Source of the DNA: Notamacropus eugenii
Taxonomy: Eukaryota > Chordata > Mammalia > Diprotodontia > Macropodidae
Assembly: GCF_028372415.1 (NCBI RefSeq)
Contig: NC_092875.1
Location: forward strand, 355,066,233-355,130,232
Reading direction: 5' to 3'
DNA length: 64,000 nucleotides
Made by a program: the position numbers and the translations under genes. Within the stretch, counting starts at the first letter, position 1; the number at the start of each line of letters is the position of its first letter. Shown in pieces: positions 51,340-62,849 of this stretch. Under the pieces are notes generated by a model. It made no database searches, was not told where the DNA came from, and saw nothing but the letters and a program-made list of their open reading frames with translations.

Positions 51340-51665
51340 CATTCTTCCTTACCCTCATGGGGCTTACACTCATGCCTCTGGTTTTCTTTACAACTTAAAT
51401 ACCCTCTTTAAATGCCTTTTCCTCATGCCTCTCGGGTCCCAGCGTCATTCCTCCGAAACTACTTTGTACTTTTTTTTGCACGTATATTTGAATATGTGTA
51501 CATTGTCTCTCCATCATAATATAAGCTTTTTGAGACCAGGGACTATTTCATTTTTGTCTCTGATTCCTCAGTGCTTAGCATAGTGCCTCACATATAGTTA
51601 GTGCTTATATTGGGGAATTTTTTTGATTATGGTTTCTATTTTCCTGCAAGCAATAAATGTTTGTT
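51340..51665 (+). repeat. L2 3' UTR
   Basis: 'cttaaataccctctttaaat', 'aatataagctttttgagacc', 'agggactatttcatttttgt' and 'tagcatagtgcctcacatat' ending 'aataaatgtttgttgattc' follow the L2 3' end in plus orientation. Confidence 0.75.
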
Positions 51666-52269
51666 GATTCATCTATTGGTTAGGAAAGCAGTGAGAAGCT
51701 ACTCCTTTAATGTTATTAGTGAAGTGAGGCTGGAGGTCAGGGACTTTTAAAAAGCTTTAAGGATCTAGAAGCAAAGTTAAGTGAAACCCTTAGAAAAAGT
51801 CCAGGAAAACAATAAGAAAAAAGTCTATCGATGTCAAATAATTTATTGAATACATCCTTTTTACTTTCTCCCATAATTTTGACCTTTGTTATTCAATAAT
51901 GAGTAATCTGAATCAAAGGCATGCCAGATTGGTAGTTGCCCTTTCCATAAGAGGACCATTTTTTTTTTCATGGTAGAAGAAATTTCAAAGAAAGAGAGAA
52001 TGGCTTATTAACATTTATCTTCGACATGCAACTGGGTAGGCCTGTCTATTGAGTAAGTTCATCAATCTGTCTCAGAAAGGAAGTACAAAAGGAGGATGAG
52101 CTAGGCCAATCATTGAAGGAGAAGAGTACAAGATATCATCAAGAGTATGTATTACTAGAAAAAAGAGATGAGCTGAGCATGTCAGAAGAATCATATTTCA
52201 TCACCAGCACAGATTTTAGTTGTTCCACATCTCAGGTGATTCTTAACCATCTGTCCTAGAGGGCATATA
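51665..52269. other. Unassigned sequence
   Basis: Nothing firmly recognised; a segment near 52155-52195 translates to KKR*AEHVRRI, faintly like the RWAGHVxR box of some non-LTR retrotransposons, but too short to call. Confidence 0.35.
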
Positions 52270-52849
52270 TTTTTAAATTGGACTGGAACTGGCCCCTAAC
52301 CTGGGGATGGCTGCAGCTGAACAGAGAAGGCTAGAGAAATGAGTCAGGATGCAAGCAGAAGTTTAATTAAATTCAGAATGAGGAAAATAACTCCTGTAGG
52401 CACAAGGTCTTTTTCCTGAGAAGGAGGGCTTTTGCTGGACCAAAAGCAGGTCTTATATACATAAAAACCACAACATACTCATTTTTAGGTCTTGAGTTAC
52501 TGTTCTCATGGTTGGCCTTTCTTGGGACAACATAGGTATTTTGGGGCAATTATGAGCAATTGTTGTTTCATCTTTGGGGTCATGACCTTCCTGTGAGGTT
52601 TAGAACCAGAATTCTATGAAGGGAACTGGAGTATAGTACAAGGAACAGAGAATGTGATCATGTGATGGATGTCCCTGTGACATAGCGGGAGTTAAACCCC
52701 TCAGTGAATACTTGGTGCTGGTCCAAGCAATCCACTTTGCCAGAAGGGGAGGTCATTCCGGAATGCAAAGTATTATTGTTATGCCAAGCTCTGGACATGA
52801 TCTGCTTGCAAGGTCAACTCTCCAAAATGTTCTCCAAAATATTTAGACA
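52270..52849 (-). mobile_element. 3' LTR of the ERV-L-type provirus
   Basis: Aligns along its length with 56842-57430: 'acagagaaggctagaga', 'tcttatatacataaaaacca', 'catttttaggtcttgagtta', 'ctgttctcatggttgg', 'gtacaaggaacag', 'ggtcattcc' and 'ccaaaatattt'. The minus strand has a TATATAAGA box (about 52452-52460) and an ATTAAA signal downstream (about 52365). The outer end has lost its TG/CA to mutation. Confidence 0.85.
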
Positions 52850-52861
52850 TTTCCCCCTTTT
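52850..52861 (-). promoter_or_regulatory. Polypurine tract
   Basis: Minus strand 'aaaagggggaaa' directly followed by the LTR start 'tgtctaaat'. It is the second-strand primer of retroviral reverse transcription. Confidence 0.8.
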
Positions 52862-53499
52862 GGCCAAAGGAAGGGAATCTGAAAGAACTCCCCACTTTCA
52901 TGAACAATAAAGGAGAGGCAGGTATATGCCACAGGGATATTGCTCAGGGGGTTAGTTCCATTTGGAACGTATCAGGGAAGTGTGCCCCAGGTATCTTTAT
53001 AACTATTGTTTGAAAAGGGAGTGGGACAAGAATATCAGAGTGAGAAAATGCTAACACATAATTTAATCAGGGTCTTGGTGGCTGGGCACACAAAAAAAGG
53101 GAGAGAAAAAAAAAAAAACTAGAGCCATAGACTCAGTCCTCATCCAGAATCTTGGGACAGCTGTCTCATCTGAATGTTGGCTGCTTCTGGGTTTGTCCAT
53201 TTAGGAACAGGAGTTTTTCTTCAGATGACCCAGTTTACTAGTCATACAGGGCTCTATTTAAACAATGCAGTACAGTTTTTCTCACAATTCTCATAATTGT
53301 GTAATTACATTGTCAGGTATGGATCAGATTACTTAGAGCACTCACAACAGACTAATTCTGATAAGGGAGATTTACATGTGGCAATATACTTTATTTTCAG
53401 GACAACTTTAAAGGGGGCTCTGCTTCTTTGACTCCAAATCAAGAGGTTCTTTTTTAATCTAATACCATCACTTAAATTTGGTTCTCCAATTTTGAAATA

Positions 53500-53700
53500 T
53501 CAGAGAATTTTAGTTTATATATCATTTGCTATTTTTATCCTTATTTAAATCTTATAACTGATGTAATGTTTGATAGGATTCCCTTGTAAATCTATCTGGT
53601 TTTAGTGCTTTTTCTTTTTGGAAGCTTATTTATGGCCCATTCTTCTGCCTTTTAAAATTATCAGATAGTTACTGATAAAAATGGGAAAATATTTTCACTT
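53500..53700 (-). pseudogene. L1 ORF2 fragment inside the ERV
   Basis: 'gtttgataggattcccttgt', 'aaatctatctggttttagtg' and 'ctttttctttttggaagctt' are the reverse complement of the L1 ORF2 RT region. Limits are approximate. Confidence 0.5.
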
Positions 53701-55059
53701 TCAATGTCATTATCAGTACAATTTATTCATAAAATCCAATTAATCCTTAATTAATAAAACCTTAGAACTTTCTACCTTAACATACTTAAAGCCTGTATTT
53801 GTATGATAGATAGATTTGGAAGATATTTATATACATCTGCATATGGTTCTTAGAGAAAACAGCCTAATCTTAATGCTTTTCTCCAAATTTTCTATTGCTT
53901 ATTACCTTGTCTCATCATTTCACCCTTAGGAGGATATCATCCCTATTTTATAATTTGACCATCAATGTAAATTAAAATTTTAAGATGTTTATACTTTCAT
54001 CCTATTATAATAACTCACAGATGTTCCAGTATCAATCTATTATTTAATAGATTTAGTGTTGTACTTACAAAACTTCTTGATTATAGAAATTTGCTACAAA
54101 TAGAAAAAGAGGGATATAGTTATATCATACCAGGTGAAAACTCCCTTAGTTCTGTTTGATTCCAGGCATGAGTCATATCTGACATCTAATCATGTAGTCA
54201 CAGGGTGATAACAGCAAAGATTAGGATTAAGCATGTAGGAAATTTTCCTTTTCATCAAGGAAACAACACAATGGAGAAATAGAATCAGGAGGAGCCCAGT
54301 TAGGTCATTTTCTAGGTTGTCTGCATAATCTTTCTCAGGCACAGCCATCCACCTTTAAGCAATACTGTAAAATATGCCATTTGTACACATGACAATTCAG
54401 ACAACTATCCTGGTATCAAAACTCAAACAAAAAAATAAGTTACAGTCTCAGGAATTTTTACCTAAAATAGCAAAATTTTGCTAACCACAACTTAAAGCTT
54501 GAATATCTTTCCGGACATTTCCCTAATAGTTATTTTTTCATTAATTATTTAATTGTACATTAAATCTTCCCATATACTGGGGCTTCAGACATACACTAAT
54601 ACCTGACAGTTGTCTGAACATCAATATGTTGAAGCGCCATGTTTAAATCACCATATTTACCTTCATAGCAGCCAAGATTTTCAAATGAAAATCTGATATT
54701 ATAATAAATATTATTACCTGTTTTATAGCTAAATATACCTCATTAAATATTTAATAGTTTTCAAATATTCAATTTTTGTCACATCCTTTTAAAAGCCCAA
54801 TTCATGTGTAACAGCAGCTAAATTAAAAGGGGAGTTTTTGTCTAATACCATTTGGGTTTTACAGTGGTCTCTCAAATTTTACAATGTAAAATTAGAAGTA
54901 CAGCTTAGAAATAAAATAACACAAGCAATAAACTTCAGATGATATCAATTACATTTCCAAATTATCACATATGAAAATCATTGATCTTGTTACCTTTGGC
55001 ATTTTAAAACCACTTTAAAGTGATCAAGCATGGAACAATTACATTCAACTAGAGAAATA

Positions 55060-55240
55060 ATAATAATTATAATGCAGTACTTAGCATATGCCAGTCACTA
55101 TGTTAAGCACTTCACATTCCTTATATCATTTTGATCTAACAACAACCATTATTATTTTTTCTTTGGAAATCAGGAAATTGAGGCAAACAGATAAAATAAA
55201 TTGCCTAAAATTTCACAATTAATAGGTTTCGGCAACCAGA
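55060..55240 (-). repeat. MIR-type SINE
   Basis: 'tatgccagtcactatgttaa', 'aatcaggaaattgaggcaaa' and 'tgcctaaaatttcacaatta' in reverse MIR order. Confidence 0.6.
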
Positions 55241-56819
55241 ACATAGAAGGGTAGGTTTGTCAAGAGCAGGTGCTGACTAGCTCACCCATGTCACATTACC
55301 ATGATAGACACTGCTGGGGCACCTATACTCTCCCAGGCAGCAGCTGGGTAGGGTCTGCAAAGGGCTAGCTTTGCCCTGGAGAAACTAATTGTCTGGATTC
55401 TAGGGGTGGGGGTGGGCGATATGTGGCAGATGCAGTTTAGGGGCTAGAGTGGCTGGTGCCAGGATCTCTCCATTGGTGATAGTTCCAGGTGTAAGGACTC
55501 AGGGAATGCTGGCCATGGGGCCTGACTCTATACACCTCACCAGCTGCAGATGCTGGGATTGGAGTATTGCTGGAGCAGGGTGGGCAGTGAGTGTATCCTA
55601 GAGGGGTAGATTGAAAGATGCCCAGAGGCATAAGGCTATTGGGGCCACTGTCAGTGTGGGACCCTGCTGTGGCTGTTATTTCTCACCCCTTCCACCAAGT
55701 TGTGCAAACCATAATTCAATTATAGGGAAATGATTTGAACAAAATAGGGTAAAAACTGAAAAGTTGAGGGTTAACAAGAGGTTGCTATTTGCCTACTTTT
55801 TTCCTTCACTCTCTTCATTTCTGGGATTTCTTTTAATTAGTTTTCCTTCATTGTCCTAGAGCAATGAAGTAATTAATCTTGCCAATTCTTTTTAAAACTT
55901 TCAAAACCTTTTATAAGATTTAATCCTTATTTTTTTCTTAAAACAAATTGTTCAGGGTGGTACCTCAAAATTTACTAAGATGTTTCAGAAGAGAGTGAGT
56001 TCCTGGAATTACTCTGAAGTCTCAGGAGTTCTCTCCTGTAGTCTTAAAATGAATAATTGTCAAACTCTTTAATGATTAATCTCAAAACCTTCAGAATTTG
56101 CTAAGATGTTTTTTAGTGATTTTACAACTATAATTATCTAACTTTCTTTCTCTAGTTACAACTTGGCCAGTCTTGTAACAACAACAACAAAAAAATGTCT
56201 TGCAGACTTTTCCTCTTTCCTTATAACCTAATCTCCCACAGAAAGGTGGGAGTTAGTTCTATTTATTTCCCAGCTTCTTCAGCTATGAAGGTTCATAAAT
56301 CTTTCCCAGTGTTCTCTCTAGCTACAGCTCTTAGAAGTTTTTCTGGCTGGTTGCATTTTAAATCTTCCAAGGCAATAGAATTTAGCACACAGCACAAACA
56401 TAACACAAATATTTCACAGACACAGGGTAACAGAAAAAATGACAAGACAAATACAAATAACAAAACACGCAAATCTAATTTTAACTGGTTCCAGAGGCAC
56501 ACAAATCATAGGTGTAAGTGAATACAAAACCCAAGGGCTTATGCAATTTACAAATTTACCAGATGTTCAGAAAAACAAACACCAAAGCCATGCAATTAAT
56601 CCAAAGCTTTACTAGAGTGTTCAGGACAAACCAGATCAAGAAAGGGGCCCACCAAGAAAAGGCAAGTTCAATTAAGGGTGAACTGGGATTGGAGTAGGAA
56701 CAAAGTTCAGAGGATTCACCAGACAAGATGGGTCAGACTCTGGAGAAATAAATCTCCAGGGACACCTAGTCCACTCCCACTGGTACTAGAAAGTCCATTT
56801 GGCCCTGTTCTGTGTCCAG

Positions 56820-56836
56820 TCCCACTTCTGACAGCA
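56820..56836 (-). promoter_or_regulatory. Primer-binding site, tRNA-Leu type
   Basis: Plus strand 'tcccacttctgacagca' equals the 3' end of tRNA-Leu including CCA (tcccacttctgacacca, from memory) with one change. It lies 5 bases inside the 5' LTR. Confidence 0.8.
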
Positions 56837-56841
56837 ATTAA

Positions 56842-57430
56842 TGTTAAAGGGACTGGAATTGGCCTCTAACGGGGGAATGGCCAGAGCTAAACAGAGAAGG
56901 CTAGAGACAGGAGAATCAGGACACAATCAGAAATTTAATTTCAGAGTGAAGAAAATGATGCCTATAGGCAGAAAACCCTCTCTTCTAGGAAGAAGGGCTT
57001 AACATGCTAGCCCAAAGACAAGTCTTATATACATAAAAACCATAGGTGGGCTGGACTATGACATAATCATTTTTAGGTCTTGAGTTACTGTTCTCATGGT
57101 TGGCATTTCTTGGGCCAAGACAGGCATTCTTGGGGCCTAGGGAAACAGTCATTGTCTCAAGTCTTGGTGATCATGAGCACCTGGTAGAATACAGAACCAG
57201 AATTCTGTGAAGCAAACAGGAGTACAGTACAAGGAACAGGGATTGTGAACCTGTGATGGATGGCCTGGGACATAGGGGGAGCTAAATCCCTCAATAAACA
57301 CCTGTTACTGGTCCAAGCAAAACTGTTTGTCAGAGGGTGAGGTCATTCCAGAGTGCAAAGGATTATTGTTATGTCAAGCTCAGGGCACAGTTACTCTGTT
57401 GGGTCTTAACTCCAAAATATTTTGATAACA
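56842..57430 (-). mobile_element. 5' LTR of the ERV-L-type provirus
   Basis: TG ('tgttaaag') to CA ('gataaca') on the plus strand. On the minus strand a TATATAAGA box (about 57025-57033) and an ATTAAA signal (about 56935) are in LTR order. A CA repeat abuts the outer end. Confidence 0.85.
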
Positions 57431-57470
57431 CACATGCACACACACACACACATACACACACACACACACC
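57429..57470. repeat. (CA)n microsatellite
   Basis: CA units with two interruptions, beginning at the very end of the LTR. Confidence 0.92.
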
Positions 57471-58385
57471 CCTACATTCATACATTCTAGATAAGAAAAG
57501 TTTAGTCCAGGAAGATGTCAAACCTAAATGAATTCAGCTAAAGTAGAAACTGATAGGCAAAGAACGATTTTTTCTGCTTCATGGCAGTATCAGTACTTGG
57601 AATGGGGAAGAAATGTTGCCAGTACATTGACCCCATAAAAACAGCAATTTGAGGTAGCTGTGTAGAACAAGTCACTCACTAAAAAGAGTGGATGGTTGAG
57701 CATTTTTGCACTTCTTATAGCCTATCATATGAGTAAGTCTTCCTGCTTCAATTTTCAATCTAAGCAGAAGTCTCTGGTTGTGAATGTCCTTTGGGAAAGA
57801 TCAGACCATGGATCCCAATGGAAGGGGTTTATGTTCATTCTCAGCTCTATGGAAAAGTGGCCCAGTCTACCAGATCACAGGACTTCCTTAATTGCCCTTA
57901 TTGTACTAGGATTGTCTCATGTCTCCTTCTGAACATTATTGGAGACTTTTAGTGTCTATTAAACCTTTTATATCTCTTTTCCCATCTGCACCCAGCTCCT
58001 GTTTTAGTACTGGGACACAGTGACAGGGCAGTCTGGAATAGGTGAAGTGACTCAAAAGCAGGTTTTAAGCAAACTCCCTTCTGTTGCTAAAAAAGTTAAA
58101 TGATTTATTATTATTTTTAATATAATTATATATTATATAAAATATAACCATTTATAATAATTATTATCCAGTTAAATTATTTAGCTAAATAATAAGTTAA
58201 GCAAAATTGTTCAGGTAGTGCACATAAAACTCTGCTGTTATACCATCTTGAACTATATCTGCTTCTTATGTTTAATGAACTCAAATCTGTAATTATTGGA
58301 CTGCAAACTTCAGATTTTCCTGTCTAGATCTCTATTTGTACCAGGCCCCAGTCTGTTTGCTGACTGAATGCATATGAATGACCTT
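57471..58385. other. Unassigned sequence with an A/T-rich block
   Basis: No gene or repeat family recognised. 58095-58190 is almost pure A/T (TATTAT/ATATAA). Confidence 0.4.
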
Positions 58386-58387
58386 TG

Positions 58388-58500
58388 GCTGTCCACGATT
58401 CCTTTCTCATTGACAGCAAGTATTTATTAAACACTGTTAGGCAGTGAGGGAGACCCAAAGATAAATCAAAGCATTGCTGCCCTCATGGAGTTTATAATCC
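58388..58500 (-). repeat. L2 3'-end fragment
   Basis: 'agcaagtatttattaaacac', 'gacccaaagataaatc' and 'gccctcatggagtttataat' are a reverse L2 end. Confidence 0.65.
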
Positions 58501-59175
58501 AATTGGTGCACTAAACTTTCCCTCTTGCCTGTTGTCTCTTACCTCTTGCCTTCAACCCTACCTCCAGGGTCTCTTACAATAAATAACCTAGGCTGCTACC
58601 ACTGAGAATCATGATACTATCCAAATTGGGTATTTTCAGCTCCCCACCTTCATTCTTCATAACTGTCTAGCATCATCACTCACTCTTTCATCATTCACGC
58701 TGGTCGTACAAAAGGTATTCCCACTCCTGGCTGCAGCTGATCCCTCTGCGTGTACCCAAGCTTTGATATTTATCTGGCTCCGTCAGGATCTTGTTTTATC
58801 TATCTACTCTTCTCTCTCAAACATTTTCACTCTCTCCCTCTACACTTCACTTCATTGGTCTGTAAATCTGTTCAAGTTTCCCAAGTCCTAAAGAAAAGCC
58901 TGTTGTTGACCTTTCTATTCAATTGAACTGTTGTTGATCTCCTTCCTTCCCTTTCTTGATAGCGCTGTTTAAACCTAATATAACTTTTTCACTATCCATT
59001 CTCTCCTTAACTCCTCTGCAATATGACTGCTATCTCCACCACTCTACTGAAAATACTCTCATAGGAATTATCTTTGACTTCCTAATTACCAAAGCTAATG
59101 GCCTTTTTAAAACTACCCTTACTCTTTGACCTTCCTATAACTTTTGATGTTGCTAAATGCCTCATTTTATTGGAT
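58500..59175 (+). pseudogene. L2 internal fragment, sense orientation
   Basis: Pyrimidine-rich coding remnants resemble the L2 RT region upstream of the catalytic box, notably 'ctaattaccaaagctaatgg' + 'cctttttaa' (family: 'gccaaatccaatggcctttt') and 'gaccttcctataacttttga'. Frames are closed. Confidence 0.55.
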
Positions 59176-59460
59176 TAATGTTCTGAAGACGATTGCACAG
59201 TTGCATAGAATACGTGGTTTTTGTAGTTGAATAAAAGTGTTTTGATATAAACCTTTGTAGTCTCACAGTATTATTTGCACAAATCTAGGAGAAAGAATTT
59301 CAGTGAAGATGTATATCTCAAGCTCTTCTCATATAGTTTTTGATCTCTTCTGGGTCTCTATAATTTCAAAGCTTTTCCTTCCATAGAAATTGAGGATTAT
59401 GAGTATATGTTATGTCCTGTTATGTACCTATTAAAAACATTGTTATTAAGTTTTATGATT
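59175..59460. other. Unassigned sequence
   Basis: Nothing recognised. Confidence 0.35.
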
Positions 59461-60240
59461 CAATGGGCAATGATGATGTGATGAGGTATTGTACTTAGCT
59501 GCTCTACAGAAGTACAGAAAAGAGTGATGGAGTGCCATGCATGGAGAAGATCAAGATGGTCAGGTCAGTCAGAACAGAAAGTATATGAAAGAGAGTAGCA
59601 TGGGCAATAGGAGTAGATAGATATTATGGTGGTTAGAACAGTATTCTAACTCAGTGGAATTGAGAAGACCTGAGTTCACAAACTGGTTTCAGACACTCAC
59701 TACCTATGTGACCCTGAGCAAGTCATTCAATCTCTATTTGTCTCAGTTTCTTCATCTATAAATTGGGCATAATAAAAGGGCCAACCTCTTAAGGTTGTTG
59801 TAATGATCAAATGAGATACTAATGTGCCTGGCACATAGCAGGGACTATATAAATGTTTATGATGATAATGCTTGGAAAGGTAAACTGGAGCCATATGACG
59901 AAAGACTACAAGCCAAATAGGAGTTTGTGTGTTACCCTAGAGGCAAGAGGAAGCAAAAGGCAAGAATATGGTATTTTAATCAGAGAGGTTATATATGCTT
60001 TAGGAAAAGCAATTTAGCAGCTGTATGTAGGATTGATTAGAAGGGAGACTTAGAGCCAGGGAGATCAATTAGGGAGCTATTGCAATAGTTTAGGTGAAAA
60101 GTGGTAAATACTTGACCTAGAAAAGTGACTGTATGATTGGAGAGTAGAGAACAGATGTGGGTTATATTATGAAGGTAAGATTAAATAAACTTGGTAAGTG
60201 ATTGTATTTGAGTGATTAAGTAGATGGAAAAGCTGAGACT
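59460..60240 (-). repeat. L2 fragment (-) interrupted by a MIR
   Basis: 59470-59610 and 59870-60240 are reverse L2 coding sequence: 'gattagaagggagacttaga', 'gggagctattgcaatagttt', 'aggtgaaaagtggtaaatac'. The MIR at 59620-59860 sits between the two parts. Confidence 0.65.
59620..59860 (+). repeat. MIR-type SINE, nearly full length
   Basis: 'tggtggttagaacagtattc', 'cctatgtgaccctgagcaag', 'gtctcagtttcttcatctat', 'aaggttgttgtaatgatcaa' and 'gtgcctggcacatagcaggg' occur in order. Confidence 0.85.
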
Positions 60241-60259
60241 GACTCCAAAGTTGAACATC

Positions 60260-60790
60260 TGAATTTCTGAAAGGTGACTTACACTATCCTCTAAACTTGA
60301 ATCCCCTATTCTCTTGTTTTATCAGCATTCACAGCTTGCTAAACCCTAACTCAGGATTACTTCTATTATCTTCCTCCTTCACTACTACTTACGTGTTGCT
60401 GAACAGAAGTAGACAATGTTACAAAACCATACTGAGAGGATTTATGACAAATTTATGGTATCTAAGCTCAATGAAGGAAGGCCATGCTTCTATTCCTCTG
60501 TAACTGCTTATCCATTCAGCACAGTGGTTATATCAAATCTTTTCTTTTCAAGTCCTTCACAGGAAGCCTTCCTTCCTTCCCTCCCAGTTGTGGACCTTGC
60601 CATGTACTTAACAGAAAAAATTGAGGCCATTTGCCATGATCTCTCTTCTCGTATCAAATCTCCTGCGATGTTAGACCCCATCATCTTCTCTTTTACTCCA
60701 GTCTCTGATGAAAAGTTTGCCTTTTTTTGCTGAGTTCAACTTCCCTCTATATGTGCCCTTGATCTGGCCTTCTCTTGTATTTCTCTGTCT
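60260..60790 (+). pseudogene. L2 fragment, 5' part of the RT-coding region
   Basis: 'aggaagccttccttccttcc' through 'aaaaaattgaggccatttgc', 'catgatctctcttctcgtat' and 'accccatcatcttctctttt' match the same L2 region as 24190-24400. A 105-aa frame is open by chance (60416-60733) with no catalytic motif. Confidence 0.6.
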
Positions 60791-60799
60791 CTGTCTTTG

Positions 60800-61650
60800 A
60801 AGCTGATATGTTTTAATGCTTTCCCCATAGTGACATGAAAATAACATTCAGTGGTGTTAATTTGGATTTTGAGTTCTTTAGTAAAATATTTCCAAAGTTC
60901 TTGGGTCTATGCTCATCCTCTCTAGAACTCACAAAAATCCTGGTCCTAAATTCATTCTTCGAACCTTTGGAACCTTCGATAGTCCAGAGACTTCTAGAGC
61001 ATATCATTCATGTGATCCTACCATCCTATAGCATGAGCAAGTTCGGAAATGGTTCTTTTCCTCAAACATTGCTATATTTAAGATTTTTTTTCCTTTGAAA
61101 AATTCAGTTTCTAAATGATAGGGTTGGGGGATCATATTGCAATTTTCCCATTATGCTTAATTTAGAAGCTTTCCATTTTTTAGTACTTTGTGCAAATGTA
61201 TTTCAATTGCTTTATACTCTGTTCTCCAAAGGGAATGTTACGGTTTCTGATTTGCAATGAGGTCAAGAGAAGGTTTGAAAACTGCTGCAGAACATAAATT
61301 ATAGAGACCCCTGAAATAATTGTGAGGTCAAAAAAGCAGCATGGAATGCATTAGTGAAAAGCTATATTAGTATTCCTCAGAGTGCTAATTTATTTTTCTC
61401 AAATGTGCAACTTGAATTCTCTTCCTTTACTGCTCATTAAGCTGCAAGCATGAGCCTTTTCCATATTCATGTATGAAACTGCTGCATCACAGTCTGGAGA
61501 TAGAAGGCAATTTCTATTAGTGAGAAATGAGTCACTAATGATGACAATTACTGGGCACACTGAAAGTAGTAGGGAGGAAATGAAGCCATCTTCATCTATC
61601 AGCCAAGGACTCAATCAACATGGAAAATAATGAGGAGAAAAGAAAACCAA
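60800..61650. other. Repeat-poor sequence, no gene recognised
   Basis: About 0.85 kb without a recognisable repeat. Open frames on both strands at 60813-61098 overlap one another and carry no motif. Confidence 0.35.
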
Positions 61651-61654
61651 TTAG

Positions 61655-61800
61655 TCCCTTCAACAAACAGTCACCAAAAGATTTTAAGCATCCACTGTGT
61701 GCCTGACTCTGTGCATGCTGTGGGGGATACAAAAGAAGTAGAAGATACTGTCCTTGTCTTCAAAGATCTTACAGTTTCACCAGGGAGACAGTATTCTGAC
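61655..61800 (-). repeat. L2 3'-end fragment
   Basis: 'aagcatccactgtgtgcctg', 'gtgggggatacaaaagaagt' and 'aaagatcttacagtttcacc' in reverse orientation. Confidence 0.7.
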
Positions 61801-61909
61801 ACATAAACTGATTCATGAATTCAGTAAATTCAATTCAATCTAAAGCAGAAAACATTTTAAGAAACTATTTTACTAACAACAGAGTACTGTTCTTTGGGGC
61901 ATGAGGTGG

Positions 61910-62250
61910 ATGGAGCAGGGAACAAAAATAGATGCAATTGCTACCTTCTGGAAGTTTATAAGCTGGTGGAGAGATAATTTAAAGCAATATGATACTGCAG
62001 CAAGAAAGAAAAACAATGGGTGCAGGCATGATAGAAAAAGTGGCTCTTCAGGTAGTTGATGAAGGACGAGTAGAATTTGGATTCATGGTAAGGATAGAAA
62101 AAGCATTTGAGGGAAAAGGACCGGTATGAAAGAAAGGGGAAAGCAGAGATTTAATTATTGTTTGTGATGAAGGTAAGAGGAGGGAATAAACCTTACTGGA
62201 ACAGATAGTTACTTAGGAGAATTAGTGAAAAATACGATTAGGAAGGTAAA
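61910..62250 (-). repeat. L2 3' region, second copy
   Basis: 'gctaccttctggaagtttat' + 'aagctggtgg' is another reverse L2 end; the following 'gttgatgaaggacgagtaga' and 'aaaggaccggtatgaaag' resemble the next internal part. Confidence 0.45.
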
Positions 62251-62424
62251 AATAGGACCAGATTATAGCAATATACCAAAGGTATATTGTTAATTTTAAT
62301 ACCGTATAGGCAATATACCAAATCAAACATGAGAGAGGTAGGAGGTAGATTTACATACTTTTGAAAAAATTATTAAGCACAAAATTTCATCTATGCTGAC
62401 TCATATCAATCAAACTATAAGCAT

Positions 62425-62520
62425 TTGTTAAGGGTCTACTATTTGCTAAGCATTCTACTAGGCACTGGGCATAAAAATACAAAGAATGAGATAATCCATA
62501 TTCACAAAGAATTTCAGTTA
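62425..62520 (-). repeat. L2 3'-end fragment, third copy
   Basis: 'ttgttaagggtctactattt', 'tactaggcactgggcataaa' and 'caaagaatttcagttatatg' in reverse orientation. Confidence 0.65.
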
Positions 62521-62845
62521 TATGCTTTATGCACCCATAGATTGATAGTAGAGGGGACAGTCAGTTGGAGCCTATTTTAATTTTCATTTTGATGGAACAT
62601 CTCAGAAAGCTTTTCTAAGATACATCTTTAATGATCTTTTGAAAAATGGCTCTTTTCCTGAACATTACCATCTTTTCTCTTGAAAAATTTAGTTTCTAAA
62701 TAGAGTTGAGTCAGGCTATCATAATTTTGCTGCTAGTTAAATCATAAAGCATATAAAAATTATATTCTTGTTTTGGGCTCACTGACAGTGGGGGTTGAAG
62801 GATATGGGTTGATTGTTGTCTTTTGTTCATTTGTTTTCTTTTTTG
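62520..62845. other. Unassigned A/T-rich sequence
   Basis: Nothing recognised. It leads into the T-rich end of HAL1 copy 6. Confidence 0.35.
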
Positions 62846-62849
62846 TTTA

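Larger units (their letters stand above)
52862..56819 (-). pseudogene. ERV-L-type internal region, decayed
   Basis: No gag, pro, pol or dUTPase motif could be recognised; stops are frequent in every frame. It contains a later L1 ORF2 fragment (53500-53700), a MIR (55060-55240) and a G-rich stretch of unknown origin (55255-55680) that stands out from the A/T-rich rest. At about 4 kb it is shorter than a complete ERV-L interior, so it is either deleted or a non-autonomous relative. Confidence 0.6.
52270..57430 (-). mobile_element. ERV-L-type provirus, old and mostly non-coding
   Basis: Two direct LTRs (52270-52849 and 56842-57430) enclose about 4 kb. A polypurine tract abuts one LTR (52850-52861) and a tRNA-Leu-type primer-binding site the other (56820-56836), which fixes the orientation as minus. 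A tRNA-Leu primer is characteristic of ERV-L (class III) elements (family knowledge). The two LTRs differ at roughly a fifth to a quarter of positions by eye, so the insertion is old. No target duplication could be recognised. Confidence 0.85.

Noticed and set aside
52155..52195. Possible non-LTR retrotransposon box (KKR*AEHVRRI)
   Set aside because: Only about 11 codons with a stop in it; too little to assign a family.
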